A stretch of 64,000 bases of DNA from Viola odorata (lineage: Eukaryota; Streptophyta; Magnoliopsida; Malpighiales; Violaceae): assembly GCA_963691705.1 (NCBI GenBank), contig OY829543.1:47906564-47970563 (forward strand), written 5' to 3'. Position 1 is the stretch's first letter, and every line of letters starts with the position of its first letter. Both the position numbers and the translations under genes were made by a program. Positions 12,351-23,792 of the stretch are shown piece after piece. The notes beneath the pieces were generated by a model that did not search any database, was not told where the DNA came from, and saw nothing but the letters and a program-made list of their open reading frames with translations.

Positions 12351-13589
12351 CCAATGACTATGGTTAGAAAAAAACTAATTTTTTTATTTTATTATTATTA
12401 ATGCATGAATTGGAAATGGTTAAAAAAGGGTTTACAAGTATAGATCAGGAGAAGAGTACAATGCATCAGCTTCCTCTTCTGGTTCAAGCTTTGAAGGAAA
12501 GCTCTTACGATATTCAAGTGCAAATTCAATAATGGAGTGTGGAATGGTCAAAACAAATTGTATGCTTCTTCTCATTTCTTTTCCATGGCTCGCCAGGTAT
12601 GATATCAGATCCATTGACATTGATGTTATAGTTTAGTTTAAGTCAATTAATTGATTGATTAATATTAAAATGGGATAAATTAATGACATTTTTAGACTTT
12701 ATTGTTTAATTTATTTCAATGAATTGATGAATATCGTCTCATTTTTATATACGTGAAAACAAGTCACATTATCAGTGAATGACACATGAATAGTGACATG
12801 ATCATGGATGTTGTAGTGACGTGGCTGTATAACATCGTCATTTCAAATATGTGATATGTTGTCTGTTGCGATAATATATGACTTTAACACTTTTTTAGAC
12901 GAAAAAATGAAAAAGAAAGAAAAGGAGAATAAAAGTTCATTAGTCAAACAAAGAATGAAGTTATTTATATGATATAAGGTTATGAGTTCAATCACCGATA
13001 TTGTAATAAAAATTAATAATATAACTATTTTTTTATAAAAAGATGAAAAGAAAAAAAGAATGAGAGTACAATAGGAAAAATTCATTTATCCAATATATAT
13101 GTATATATTTGTAGGCTGGGTTTGTAAATGGAACTGAATCTTTTGCTAAAGTTGGAGCGGCGGAGTTAGAGAAAGAAGGTAGGATCTTGTCTATCAAATC
13201 TGCATATCCAGCCACGCCTTGGACGGAACTCCCGTACTTATGCATGGATCTTGTCCATCAGTACACATTGCTCGTTGATGGCTTTGGTAAGTAATTTAAG
13301 ACCTAGTTAATTAATGGATTTTATATTATTTTTCTCTTAATTCTCTCCTAATTTGAGACCTAATTAGTTAATTAATTAACTTGGATTTTATAGTATTTTT
13401 TGTTTTAATTCTCTCCTACCATTAATTCTTCCTCCACCCTGTATAGGTCTTAATCCGCGGCAAGAAATTACTTTGATGAATGACTGCATCGACTACCGAG
13501 ATACAAGCGTTCATAGTTTGTGGCCACTGGGCAGCGGCATAGAGGCTGTATTCAATATTATCAATCCCGTATCATACCGGGTAATATAG

Positions 13590-14503
13590 ACGATACATCT
13601 TATCCTAATTTTTAAAAAAATTAAAAAATATATTGTATTATTTTGATTTCTATTTCAGTCTATACCGATTATACCGGTCCAAAAAAAATAAAAAAATAAA
13701 AGGAAAAATTAACACGAGTTATTCTTCTTCTTGCATAGACTTTTTAATGTTTGTATTCTTATTTACGAACCGTGAGTTTTGTGTTAAGCACTTAAATTGT
13801 GTATTGAAAAAAATATATCGAATGTTTGTAAATTTATATATAATAGTATGTGTATATACATGAAAAATAAGATACTATAATACCTACCGATTAAGAAATG
13901 ATCATTAATTAAACTGTTGAATTAGGTGTGCAGTTTCTGGCAGGTTAGACTCTTATTTTTCCTAATTAAGAAATGATCATTAATTAACAATCTTTAAAAC
14001 AAGGGGTGGAGAGTGTAAATATAAATTGATGGAGTGTGAATATCCCGACCAATGGTATTTGGCCAACGAATATATTGTGCATCAAAATACAAATTTATTT
14101 ATTTTTTGGAGCAAATGCACCTAAATACAACTAGCCCAATACAATGCATGAACAAGAAAAAGCCCAGCCCAGCTCAGCTCATAGTGAAATGCTATAAATT
14201 CATTCTACAGAACGGCCAGGCCCACTAATCAATGCCGAAATAAAAGAAGGGGAAAGCAGAAATGGCCGGTTCAAAACTCCTCATGTCCCAAACTTTTTTT
14301 TGCTGGCCTCTCACACTCTGTAATTCTCCCGGCAAATCCCGATCAGAAAAGCTTAACACAGTCAAGTAACTACAACATTCAACAGCTGACACAGGTGACA
14401 TTTTCTGTTAGATTAAATATTTTCTTTCCTAGCAGAAAGGTGCTATCATTTGTGTTTTTTCAGTCAGGCATTTTTGCAAACACTTTGTATACTGTTACTA
14501 AAA
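13590..14503. other. Intergenic region and PPR promoter
   Basis: AT-rich, with no gene seen. A 23-bp direct repeat (ATTAAGAAATGATCATTAATT core) occurs at about 13890-13912 and 13965-13987. From about 14270 to 14503 the sequence is less AT-rich and is the likely promoter and 5' leader of the PPR gene. Confidence 0.5.
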
Positions 14504-16375
14504 ATGCCAGGCATCAGACTTTTAAGATTACAATTGAGAAGGATTTCACTTCTGCCTCGTGCCCATTTTGTGTCTTCACATGTTAATCCTAGCCCCGTAG
14601 CAAATCGAGCCATTGATACCACGCTTGCTAAGCCTTGGAGTTTTGCATTTTGTTCTGCTTCCTCAAGCTCAAACCTTGACCGGCCAACTGAAACGAAGAT
14701 TCGCGAAGTTCCAGAAATTTTTTCTTGCGAACACGAAGACTGTGACGGTGACAGCGATAATGATTGTTTTGAAAATGGTAATGATGCTTATGGTGATGGT
14801 GATGGTGATGGTGATGGTGATGGTGATGGTGATGGTGATGGTGATGGTGATGGTGATGGTGATGGTGATGGTGATGAGTTTAGGAAATTCAGTTTAACTG
14901 ATGTTGCTCTTGCCCAAGATGTGAAGACCGTTGTAGATATATTGCAGGGATTGGGGGACCAGCGTATCGAAATGAAAAATAAGGTTGAGCAATGTGGAGT
15001 TAAGGTGTCTATAGAGTTGGTGTTGGAAGTACTTTCCAGGGTACGAAACGATTGGGAGGCAGCTTATACTTTCTTTTTGTGGGCTGGTAGCCAACCGGGT
15101 TATGCTCATACGGTGCGTGAATATCATGCCATGATTGCTATTCTTGGCAAGATGAGAAAATTTGATACAGCGTGGAGGTTGATAGATGAGATGAGAGGAG
15201 TTAGGACAGGTTTATCTCTTGTGACTCCACATACTTTGTTGATTATGATTAGGAGATATTCTGCAGTGCATGATGTTGGTCGAGCCATAAACACATTTTA
15301 TGCGTACAAAAAGTTCCACTTCAATGTAGGGATTGAGCAGTTTCAAGGTCTTTTATCTGCTCTTTGTCGTTACAAGAATGTGCAAGATGCTGAGCATTTG
15401 ATGTATTGCAATGAAACTGTGTTCCCATTAAATGTGAAGAGTTTCAACATTATACTCAATGGGTGGTGTAATTCAATTGGTAGTCCTCGTGAAGCAGAGA
15501 GAGTCTGGAGGGAAATGTCCAAGAGACGTGTTCACTATGACGTTGTCACATATGCAAGCATGATATCTTGCTATTCTAAGTCAGGTCATCTTTATAAAGT
15601 ATTCAGGCTTTATGAACGAATGAAAGGGATGGGGATCGAACCTGATAGGAAAGTTTATAATGCAGTCATACATGCTCTTGCAAAAGCTAGGTTAGTGAAG
15701 GAAGCTCTCAATCTCATGAAAACTATGGAGGAGAAGAATATAGCACCTACTATTGTGACATATAATTCACTAATTAAACCATTGTGTAGGGCACGAAAAG
15801 TAGAGGAGGCTAGAGCAGCATTTGATGAAATGCTACAACGTGGCCTTAATCCAACTATACGTACTTATCATGCATTTTTTCGTATTTTGAGGACAGGGGA
15901 GGAGGTGTTTGAACTTTTGGAAAAGATGAGAAAGATGGGCTGCAAACCAACTAATGATACCTACATCATGTTGATCAGAAAATTTTGCCGATGGCGTCAG
16001 CTTGATAATGTCTTTAAATTGTGGAATGAGATGAGTGAGTATGGGATAAGTCCTGATCGTAGCTCTTATATTGTGTTGATACATGGACTATTCCTAAATG
16101 GAAACTTGGAGGAGGCCTACAAATATTACAGGGATATGAAGGAAAAGCAGTTATTGCCAGAACCAAAGATAGATGCAATGCTTCAGACATGGTTGTCCAA
16201 TAAGCAAATAGCAGAGCATCAGATAACAGAAATGAAAGACAATCAATTGAATTGTGGTCAGTTACGCAAGCAAAACAGAGCCAGCTCTAGGAGTTCTGAT
16301 CATGGGAAGGATTTTCTCCGACAAGCAGAATCTAGAAGAGTTGTGAGGGAGCGTGGCTTTTCTTTTTTGGAATAG
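14504..16375 (+). CDS. P-class pentatricopeptide repeat protein, probably mitochondrial
   Basis: Single-exon gene, 623 aa, from the first in-frame ATG at 14504 to TAG. PPR proteins bind organellar RNA in a sequence-specific way and act in its processing, stability or translation. The N-terminus (MPGIRLLRLQLRRISLLPR) is arginine- and leucine-rich without acidic residues, as in mitochondrial presequences. An acidic segment follows with a pure Gly-Asp run at residues 97-124, encoded by (GGTGAT)14. About ten 35-residue PPR motifs run from about 204 to 556, all P-type, such as YNSLIKPLCRARKVEEARAA. There is no E, DYW or SMR domain, so RNA editing deaminase activity is not expected. The tail is basic and polar. 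Intronless structure is normal for PPR genes. The RNA target is unknown. Confidence 0.92.
   Translation: MPGIRLLRLQLRRISLLPRAHFVSSHVNPSPVANRAIDTTLAKPWSFAFCSASSSSNLDRPTETKIREVPEIFSCEHEDCDGDSDNDCFENGNDAYGDGDGDGDGDGDGDGDGDGDGDGDGDGDEFRKFSLTDVALAQDVKTVVDILQGLGDQRIEMKNKVEQCGVKVSIELVLEVLSRVRNDWEAAYTFFLWAGSQPGYAHTVREYHAMIAILGKMRKFDTAWRLIDEMRGVRTGLSLVTPHTLLIMIRRYSAVHDVGRAINTFYAYKKFHFNVGIEQFQGLLSALCRYKNVQDAEHLMYCNETVFPLNVKSFNIILNGWCNSIGSPREAERVWREMSKRRVHYDVVTYASMISCYSKSGHLYKVFRLYERMKGMGIEPDRKVYNAVIHALAKARLVKEALNLMKTMEEKNIAPTIVTYNSLIKPLCRARKVEEARAAFDEMLQRGLNPTIRTYHAFFRILRTGEEVFELLEKMRKMGCKPTNDTYIMLIRKFCRWRQLDNVFKLWNEMSEYGISPDRSSYIVLIHGLFLNGNLEEAYKYYRDMKEKQLLPEPKIDAMLQTWLSNKQIAEHQITEMKDNQLNCGQLRKQNRASSRSSDHGKDFLRQAESRRVVRERGFSFLE
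14792..14875 (+). repeat. (GGTGAT)14 in-frame hexanucleotide repeat
   Basis: Fourteen perfect copies of GGTGAT within the PPR coding region, encoding (Gly-Asp)14. Being a multiple of three, length changes keep the frame. It lies between the targeting peptide and the first PPR motif, a region likely to be disordered. Confidence 0.97.
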
Positions 16376-16882
16376 TAGTTTCACATGTAATGTTTCAACT
16401 TCAGATGGACTCTACAGATGGACAACTTTCTGCATCAAGTGTTCCATGAATTAATACAGGTGCATCGAATTTTCTGTTTTTGTTTATGTATACTAGGTGC
16501 GTTCATGCTATCCCACGATTTTGTTTTTGTTTTAAATCTTCATAACCAATGGAATAAAAACTCAAGCCTGCCTTAAAAATTAGGATTTTGTTCTTTATGG
16601 CTCTTGAATGTATATAACCCTTCCCCTCCATGCATTCTCAATACCTTTCGGTGATATACATAAATCTTTTAATACATAAATATTTATTACCGAAGGTCAG
16701 ACATTGAAGAGAGGATAGGTGGAAACAATGCTTTGGAATTGAAGTTAGGATTTCTTTGAATTGGTAGATCTTACACGCGTTTTTCTTTCTGTAACCATAA
16801 GGAATGCAACTATTTGTGGGTTTTTGGAGTTGAGGATTTCAACTAACTTTCATTGACTGAAACTGTCATAGGATTAAGTTTT

Positions 16883-18016
16883 CAAGGGTCAGAGTGATGT
16901 GGAATTCAACTGCCTACGCAAAACCCTGTTAACTAATTGTAGGCATTCTTGTGTTAATGGAGATTCACATTCTAAGACCACTGACTTCTATTACTGGCAT
17001 TTTTGATACTGCATATTTGCTATTTATCCTTTCCCATCACAGAAGTACATCACTAATAACTTGAAAGAAGCAGCATGTTGGTCAAAAAAGTAGTGCTGTT
17101 TCCCCTGATGAAATACTTTAAGAGTTTGAAAGAAGAAATGTAACTATTCTGGGTCAGTGAAAATTATTGCTTACTTGTTGGAGAACTCATGGTTACTTGG
17201 CCTAATGTTTTCTGTTTCTGTTGAAGTGGTTGGCCAATCTGTGCAGCTTCCTTGTCAATTGCATTAGGATTTCTTCCTATCAATCTTTTGCTTGTTGGAG
17301 GTTTTGGAGTTCTTAGGGAAGGTTGAAGATCAAATTACCTAATGATATAAGCAGTTGATTTTTGAAGGATCATCACAATAATGTACAATGATATTAAGTT
17401 TAATCCTGTGTTGGTGTCTATGGCTGCACGGTTTTAACAAACTGAGTAAACGTCCTCTTCCTTGTCTAGTCAGAATACTGGAGTCAGAGTCATGGTCGCC
17501 ACAATGTTTTCCCTTGATAGTGGTTCCATCTTTGGTTGAGTGAGTGATATGTATGCTTTACTAATGAGAAGAACATTGCTGTGTTGTTTTTTGTCAATAT
17601 GCTAGGCTTAGAATGGTGTTTTTCAAGTCAAATGAACAAAATTAAATGCTTGCGCCTAGCTTAGCTCCAGTCCCCTTGATTTCATTTAGAGGATTGGCAT
17701 ATTTTCCTTTGATCTGTGATAATGCGAAGAGAATAGGAATAAAGGATGTTTCTGATATGGGCTGATTCTCTTAATTACACCTCTACTTGGCTCTCTGATG
17801 GAAGTCTAATGAAAATTGCAAATATCACCATACATTCCTGCCTTTGTACTGTGAAATAGTTCCATTGGCTTTCTCAGTGCTTCATAGATGGTTTTCCCCT
17901 ATGCATGTCTGCCCTATATCCCCCATTCTTTTTCATTTTTGCATATTAGGATAAAATGGTCATAACTGCAGAGCAATAAAGAAAATAAGTTGAATTCCAC
18001 ATCACTCTGACCCTTG
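16883..18016. repeat. Perfect 28-bp inverted repeat flanking about 1.08 kb
   Basis: 16883-16910 and 17989-18016 are exact reverse complements over 28 bases (left arm begins CAAGGGTCAGAGTGATGTGG). Identity stops abruptly outside both arms. The enclosed 1,078 bp has no clear open frame. This could be a non-autonomous transposon with 28-bp terminal repeats, but no target duplication is visible. Confidence 0.85.
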
Positions 18017-19648
18017 ATTGTTCTTTTTGTCTCCTATTGTTATTTGAGTATGTGGAGGCTCACTTCCCATGTGAGATACTGCACCTAGACTCTTAATAAC
18101 CTAGCTTATATGGAACATGGTGGAAGTTTCCATGGGGACAAAAGGTGCCATGGTCACTCGAGGGAAAAAAAGAAAAAGAAAAATTACTCATGTACTTGCA
18201 CTTTTGAATAAGCTACTCTTACACTCTAGGCAACTATCCAATCATACACAAGATGCATTTCCTGATTTTGGTTCTTTTTCAAGAATAATAATGTTAAATG
18301 TCAGTTGGTATTTCCTTAAGAAAAATTTCCTAGCTCCACCAATGGTGGCACATAATCAGCCACCGTTGAGTTTGTCTTCTTGTTGTGTTGTGTGACTTTC
18401 TGAAGTCTGAAAAAGGATAGGTTGAACCTACTAGTTGGCCACAGTCAAATGAAGGCTAACTCAAATTGTTTCTGTGGAATCAATAGACAGTAAAGAATGA
18501 TTTAGGATGAGTTGATACCATCGTGCGCTTCCATTTTATTTCCTTCACTGTATGTGAACAGTGAAATAATGTAGATTGATAGTAGCATTTTTCTTTCATT
18601 GTGACGAGGACATTATATTTTATAGAAATAAACGATAAAACCATCCTCTTTAATTCAGTTTTAATACTTTTGTGTTTATTCATAAGATCTATTGCCTAAT
18701 TGTCCTACCTCTATGATTTTGGACTGTTATTTGAGGAAAAACTAAATTCTCCATGAGAATCTTACTTAAGGCTGTAATAGAAGTTCACACTGGGAGTTGC
18801 TTGTCAATTGTTTTGTGCTGGGATATCATCAAGAATGTCCTCTTTATTTCTATCCATTATGCATTTTTGTAGCTTGGAGAATGGAGGAAAGATCCATAAC
18901 TGATCATGTTAGGCCTAACACATTATGTGGGTTCTCACTTGAGGAATCTGGTGCATTAGCATTTGACATGAGATAGCTACTGGATATTGTATTAGGTGAA
19001 CTACACGTTGAAAACTACTGGGAGTCGCACTCAAGACTTTTTCGTAGTTGGATAGTTGGAAAATCAGACGGCTGTTGCATTGTTCATACATGCATGCGTG
19101 CCATTACTCTTGACTAGTCTAACATACGTGCGTGTGTTTTGTGTTATTTGTGTTCAGTCAAAGCTCAACAATTACTTGATGTAACAAGCAAATCCAATCA
19201 GTAACGGAGCTAGCTGCAGCGCACCATGTTTGGATGAAAAGAGGTAGAACTGATGCCTACTGGAGCTCTTTATTTTATTATGATATGAACTGTAGCCTGG
19301 ATAAAATGAAAAAAACAATACAAGGAAAGGAAAATTTATGGATTAAGATGAGATTCTTGTTGGCTTTAGCTTGGGAGAGTTAACCAAGGGAGTGTTCATT
19401 TTCATGATTGCTTTTTTGGTTTGCTATAGTGGGACTTTTTTTTCTTCTTTTTGCAGGTAAATTTAAAGGCAAACCTCTCACAAACAACTAAGTGGAGTGA
19501 TGCTTTTGAGTATGGAGGTAACAGCTTAACTTGTTTAATATTTGGCTTTACCATGGTTTTTTTTATGTGCTGCTTTATTAGTTAGGGAAACTAAGACTGG
19601 GACCAAAATTTATGGGCTATTTTGTCAAGGTGCTGCATTTATAATATA

Positions 19649-19873
19649 CTCCCTCCATTCATAATTTGTGAAAAAGCATTGTTAATGACGGTCATTTTGG
19701 TCCACCTCTGAAATTTTACATGGCTCACAATTTTTTTATTCAGATTCTAACCCATCACAAAATAACTGTTTATTTATAAGTGGAACCAAAAATATATTAA
19801 TTGGACTAAAACGTCTATTATTTATGTACAAAATTTTAGACTTCAAATATTCATTAATTATGGACGGAGGGAG
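19649..19873. mobile_element. Stowaway-like MITE (Tc1/mariner type)
   Basis: Begins CTCCCTCC and ends GGAGGGAG, flanked on both sides by TA, the target duplication of Tc1/mariner elements. About 225 bp, AT-rich, non-coding, with partly complementary halves. Confidence 0.85.
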
Positions 19874-21194
19874 TATAATATTTGGCATAAGGGTATTTGA
19901 ATTTTAGCCGCACAAGTTACCCTGTAAATGAGAAAGGAGAGAAGAACCTTTGAAAACCAAACCCAAGGACCTTTTTACTTTACATCACACATGACATAAG
20001 ATCCAAGGCATAACTATTGTTAACTCCTCTCAACAAAAAATGCATGTTGTTTTTTTTAAAAAAATATTAGTAAAAATGGTATGAGTCTTTTTATTTTTTT
20101 TATTTTATGAAAAAAAGGCATATATTTTATTCATGCACGAGTACATTGGAGTGCAGACATAACGTGAAGTATATCAGCCAAACAAAGGCATCTTTGAAGG
20201 ATAAATATGAAGGCTTTGGAATTGTGGATAATCATTAACTTTTTGGTGATTAGTTATACTCAATTCTTTAAGCATATGCTCCCAAAATCCTATCCAACCC
20301 TACTCCTATTTTGTCTCTTTCTTCTTTCGTTTGTCCAATCTCAGCGCCACATCTTTGCTCAACGACCCCTTTGGCCTCATTATAGTATGGAAGTCTCCCC
20401 ATATTTAGGAACAAGTTATTATTTATATTATTTTCTTTGTAATTTTTTTGATTTTTTGCGGCATGGCATGCTTGCTTAGGTTTCATTTCCTAGAAGTTTC
20501 ACCTTAAAAGATGAGAAGTTAAATGATATTAAATATTTGTTTACCTCATCGTTTCTTTGGCAATTAAAGAATCATATATAGTTCAAAACTTGTGTACTGT
20601 AAATATTTTAATTCATTTCACAAAGAAAACTGCAACTCATGGAACAAATTAAGAAGAAGCATGTTGCATGATTTGTTGCTTTTCTATTATAGCCCTTTGG
20701 ATAGAAACGCAAGTAATTGAGTATTAATTTGTTGGCTTAAACTTTTTGTTGTGGTGTTAAAAATGCACAGAACACGCCATTGTTTGGAATGATGGAGTCA
20801 TTAGTTCTTATGGCCCAGGCTATTTTAGCGGCAAGACTTTAGAATTTTTGAAGTGTTTGGTTGGGAGAAATTCTTGTTTGGTAGATGTTCTTATGACTAA
20901 ATCAAAAACTCAACCCAGGAAATGAACGTAATCACTGTCAGATCCCATCACACGTGTGCTAGAACTAGAAGAACCTGTTCAAGGATTGACTCTTTAATTT
21001 TTTTTGTTAGCTTAAATTAATATTTCATTGTCAAATGCTACTTCATGAAAGTTTAATTGTCAAATGTCTAATATTTGAACTTTAACATAAAATCTAACCC
21101 CATTTCACTATCTATCACACACAAGCCAAGCCAACCCAACTTAAGTAAATCACTGTGGTGCAAAGATTATAAACTGTTTGTTCCAATTCTTATT

Positions 21195-21488
21195 GCCTGT
21201 TTGGTTTTTAGTTTAGAATAACTTTTAGGTTAGTGTTACAGTTAAAAGTTGTTTCTAGTGTTTGGTTAGGGAGAGAAATGACTTTTTTATCTCATTTTAT
21301 TAATTTTCTTCCACAACTTTTATAAAATGCAATTTCATATGCATTTATTTATTATTTTCTATTAACATATGCATTAAACTTAAACTCTTCAACTTCACTA
21401 CTGTCTTACCTACTTTGTTTTAACTTCTCCAACTAGCCTTTTCTTTCAACTAAAAGCTAAACCTATTTTCAAGGCCAAACAGACCCCT
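21195..21488. mobile_element. Probable hAT-like MITE
   Basis: The left end GCCTGTTTGGTTTTTAG and the right end, with CTAAAC followed by AAGGCCAAACAGAC, are roughly inverted. The same GCCTGTTTGG start is seen on the larger element at 33164. Target duplications are unclear, so the assignment is tentative. Confidence 0.45.
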
Positions 21489-22739
21489 AATCTCTAATTA
21501 ACTTGAATGTAAAACCTATTCGACCTTAAACAATTTCAGCTCAACAATTCAACAAAACACTGATATGGTAATTACAGAGATGGGCACATTTTGGAAGCCA
21601 AGAGTAGCCTTATACTTCTAATTGCAAAAGAAATGTGTGAACACAAACCCAAAATGGTTGAAAGTTTGCATCATTAATGCTATTAACAGCTGTGTTGCTT
21701 ATCTTGTGGGGTAAAAAAAGAAAGGTGCAGTGGTTGGGTAGTAATTTCTTTGAAATCTATGATGCATGAACAACAGTACAAATCCAGAAAAAGTGCTGGG
21801 TTCCATATGGTCTGATTATGGAAAACTTTCCTGTTGTAGCAAATTTGGATAAGGATTACTAGGCCAGCAAAAAAAGTTAAAGTCACTATACAATGTATGG
21901 ATTACTATCCTAAATTATGAAAATTATTAAAGAACTATTCCCTTTTGCTGAATTTGGTTTGTACTGTATAGGGAAGAAAATGTGTGGATAATTGTGTGGA
22001 AACGTTTGCTCTAGGCAAACATGATTTTTCTTTTATGAAAAGAAACAGGAGAACTTCCTCTAATCATAGTCAAACTTCAAACTACAAAAAAAATTAAAAA
22101 TTAAAAATCATTAATGTTTCTTTAGGACTCTGTTGTGATTATTACATTACATGTACTGTGTGGCAAATTCAGAATCACATATTAGAAATTCAAAGTGTCA
22201 TTAAATTAATAAAACCTACTAATAGAAGAAAACAAGTAGAAAGGGTTGTAATCGCGTGGCGTGTGGTCATTGCGTGACTCTAACACAGCAAGAAAAAACA
22301 GATTTGAAGATAAGCTGTTGGAACATAAATAATTAATCATACTTTGTGCTTATTATATGATGGTTCATGGTTAATTTTTAGAAGTCCAGTCATGTCTGGT
22401 AAATGAGTACATCTTTTTCAAGAACTTTTTGAGGATGGCTTGATATCTCAATAACTCTTGAACTCTTGAACTCTTGCAACTTTCTGAGAATGGCTTGTGT
22501 TGAGACACGTTGATAGAAGTACAATTGATATTTCTGTCATAAGGTAAGAACCGGATGTATCTTATCATATGATCGATGCACTCTTGGAGTAAAATATTTG
22601 AGCAAGTAATTATTTCATACAAATTGATATGACCGGTAATCTCTTGCTAGAAAAGTGAGCGTTAATGTTGAACCATTTTTGCTAATTCTTACACTTAATT
22701 TAATACTAATTCTTTCTTATACTCTAGTGACCTTAAAAT

Positions 22740-22945
22740 AATGGTTTTAATACATTGCATTAGGGGCAATAGTACTGTTGTTTGGTTTAATACATTGTAT
22801 TAGAGGCAATAGTACACATAATTTAAGACTAAGTTGTTATAGGCAATAGTACAACTGTTTGGTTTAGTACACAACTTAAGACTAAGTGGTTGTTTTAATA
22901 CACAATACATTGTATAATTAGAGGCAATAGTAGTATTGTTTGATT
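22740..22945. repeat. Imperfect repeat block upstream of the first NAC gene
   Basis: A motif similar to TTTAATACATTGTATTAG followed by GGCAATAGTAC recurs about four times with variable spacers, together with two copies of CTTAAGACTAAGT-like sequence. It lies about 1 kb before the NAC start codon, so it may be local promoter expansion rather than a transposon. Confidence 0.65.
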
Positions 22946-23272
22946 TTTGCAACTTTGGCCCATATTGTTAGGTCACTACCTTGAAGCCCTTTAATCCACT
23001 ACCATTATTATTCATTCCAATCCAATCACAATCCCTAAAACAACAAATCCTTGTTCTTATCTATTATACAGTATATCACTTATTATTACCTTCTACCTCT
23101 TGTTAATTAGGACCTGGCTTCCTATATATCACATATAATTATGTACTTGTATGAGTAACCAAAACTGAGGAGGAAAGTCAAGATAGACACAAATTCACGC
23201 CAAAGCTGATTAGGACATAGCAAAAGAGGTTTGGTTTTCAATGTGGACAAAACTTTGTGTTTGGAAGGGCGG

Positions 23273-23278
23273 CACGTG
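23273..23278 (+). promoter_or_regulatory. G-box (CACGTG) upstream of the NAC gene
   Basis: A palindromic CACGTG within GGCACGTGTC, about 515 bases before the NAC start codon. This is the core of ABA-responsive and bZIP/bHLH sites and fits the stress or senescence regulation common in this NAC group. Function is inferred from the motif only. Confidence 0.35.
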
Positions 23279-23601
23279 TCAAGTGTTTATCTAAAGGAAC
23301 AAATGATGTCACTGGAAATGAAAATGAAAATGATGATGAAGCCCTCATCCTTTGATCAGCCGCCATAAATCTTTTGTACAAGCATTAAAAAAACCAAAAC
23401 CAAAGTGAAAAGAGCCTATAATATCAAACCCCGCCAGCTGGCAGGGTCTCATTGGAGAGAGTTGCAATTTCTTCCTCTACTACTACTACTCCTTCTTCTT
23501 CTTCCTCTTGGTCCTAATCCCAAAAAGATTCATGTCACGACAAATTTATACAACCATAAATTGGCCCCCATTCCTCTCCTCTCAAAAACTTTCAAATCCT
23601 T

Positions 23602-23636
23602 CTCTTCTTCTTCTTCTTCTTCTTCTTCTTCTTCCA
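23602..23636 (+). repeat. (CTT)n microsatellite in the NAC 5' leader
   Basis: A run of about ten CTT units in a pyrimidine-rich stretch about 160 bases upstream of the NAC ATG, probably in the 5' UTR. Confidence 0.85.
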
Positions 23637-23792
23637 TTCTACTCCTCTCTCTGCCCTCCCTCGCTACTATCCTCATTCTTGGCTTTTAAGAGTTATAAAG
23701 GTCTTAAAACTTATTTTGTAGGGTTTTTTAATAAAAAAAAATTATATCATTAAAAAATATATTATCTTTGATTAGATCATAGTTTATTTTAG

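Larger units (their letters stand above)
7522..13589 (+). pseudogene. Degenerate tandem copy of the apyrase gene
   Basis: Apyrase exon remnants lie in the right order and strand just downstream of the intact gene. About 7522-7611 matches the end of exon 1 (VFCFD.N.DLV kept), but the catalytic DAGSSGSR motif is replaced by unrelated residues. 9683-9724 matches the end of exon 2 (VPKELRPTTPIRVG) with its donor. 12429-12596 matches exon 7 with small deletions and frame shifts and keeps a GT donor. 13115-13286 matches exon 8 and is fully open ([17 protein letters not shown]). 13447-13589 matches exon 9 (WPLGSGIEAV) and ends at a TAG after an altered tail. Exons 3-6 are missing where a Ty3/gypsy fragment sits, and a long-TIR element interrupts exon 2. 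This is certainly a pseudogene as a whole. Exons 8-9 still have intact phases and splice sites, which suggests fairly recent loss. Confidence 0.88.
16376..23272. other. Gene-poor intergenic region of about 7 kb
   Basis: I see no convincing gene on either strand. Short open frames near 18117 and 20207 have ATG starts but no recognisable protein features. The first part carries the PPR 3' UTR and a small imperfect hairpin (about 16642-16697; arms ACCTTTCGGTGATATA and TATTTATTACCGAAGGT). The region also holds the 28-bp inverted repeat pair, a Stowaway-like MITE, an hAT-like MITE and a local repeat block, all listed separately. Non-coding exons or a lncRNA cannot be excluded. Confidence 0.6.

Noticed and set aside
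18117..18395. ATG-started 92-codon frame downstream of the PPR gene
   Set aside because: Low-complexity start and no recognisable domain; chance frame in a gene-poor region.
20207..20479. ATG-started 90-codon frame with hydrophobic stretch
   Set aside because: No family features and AT-driven composition; nothing beside it suggests exons.
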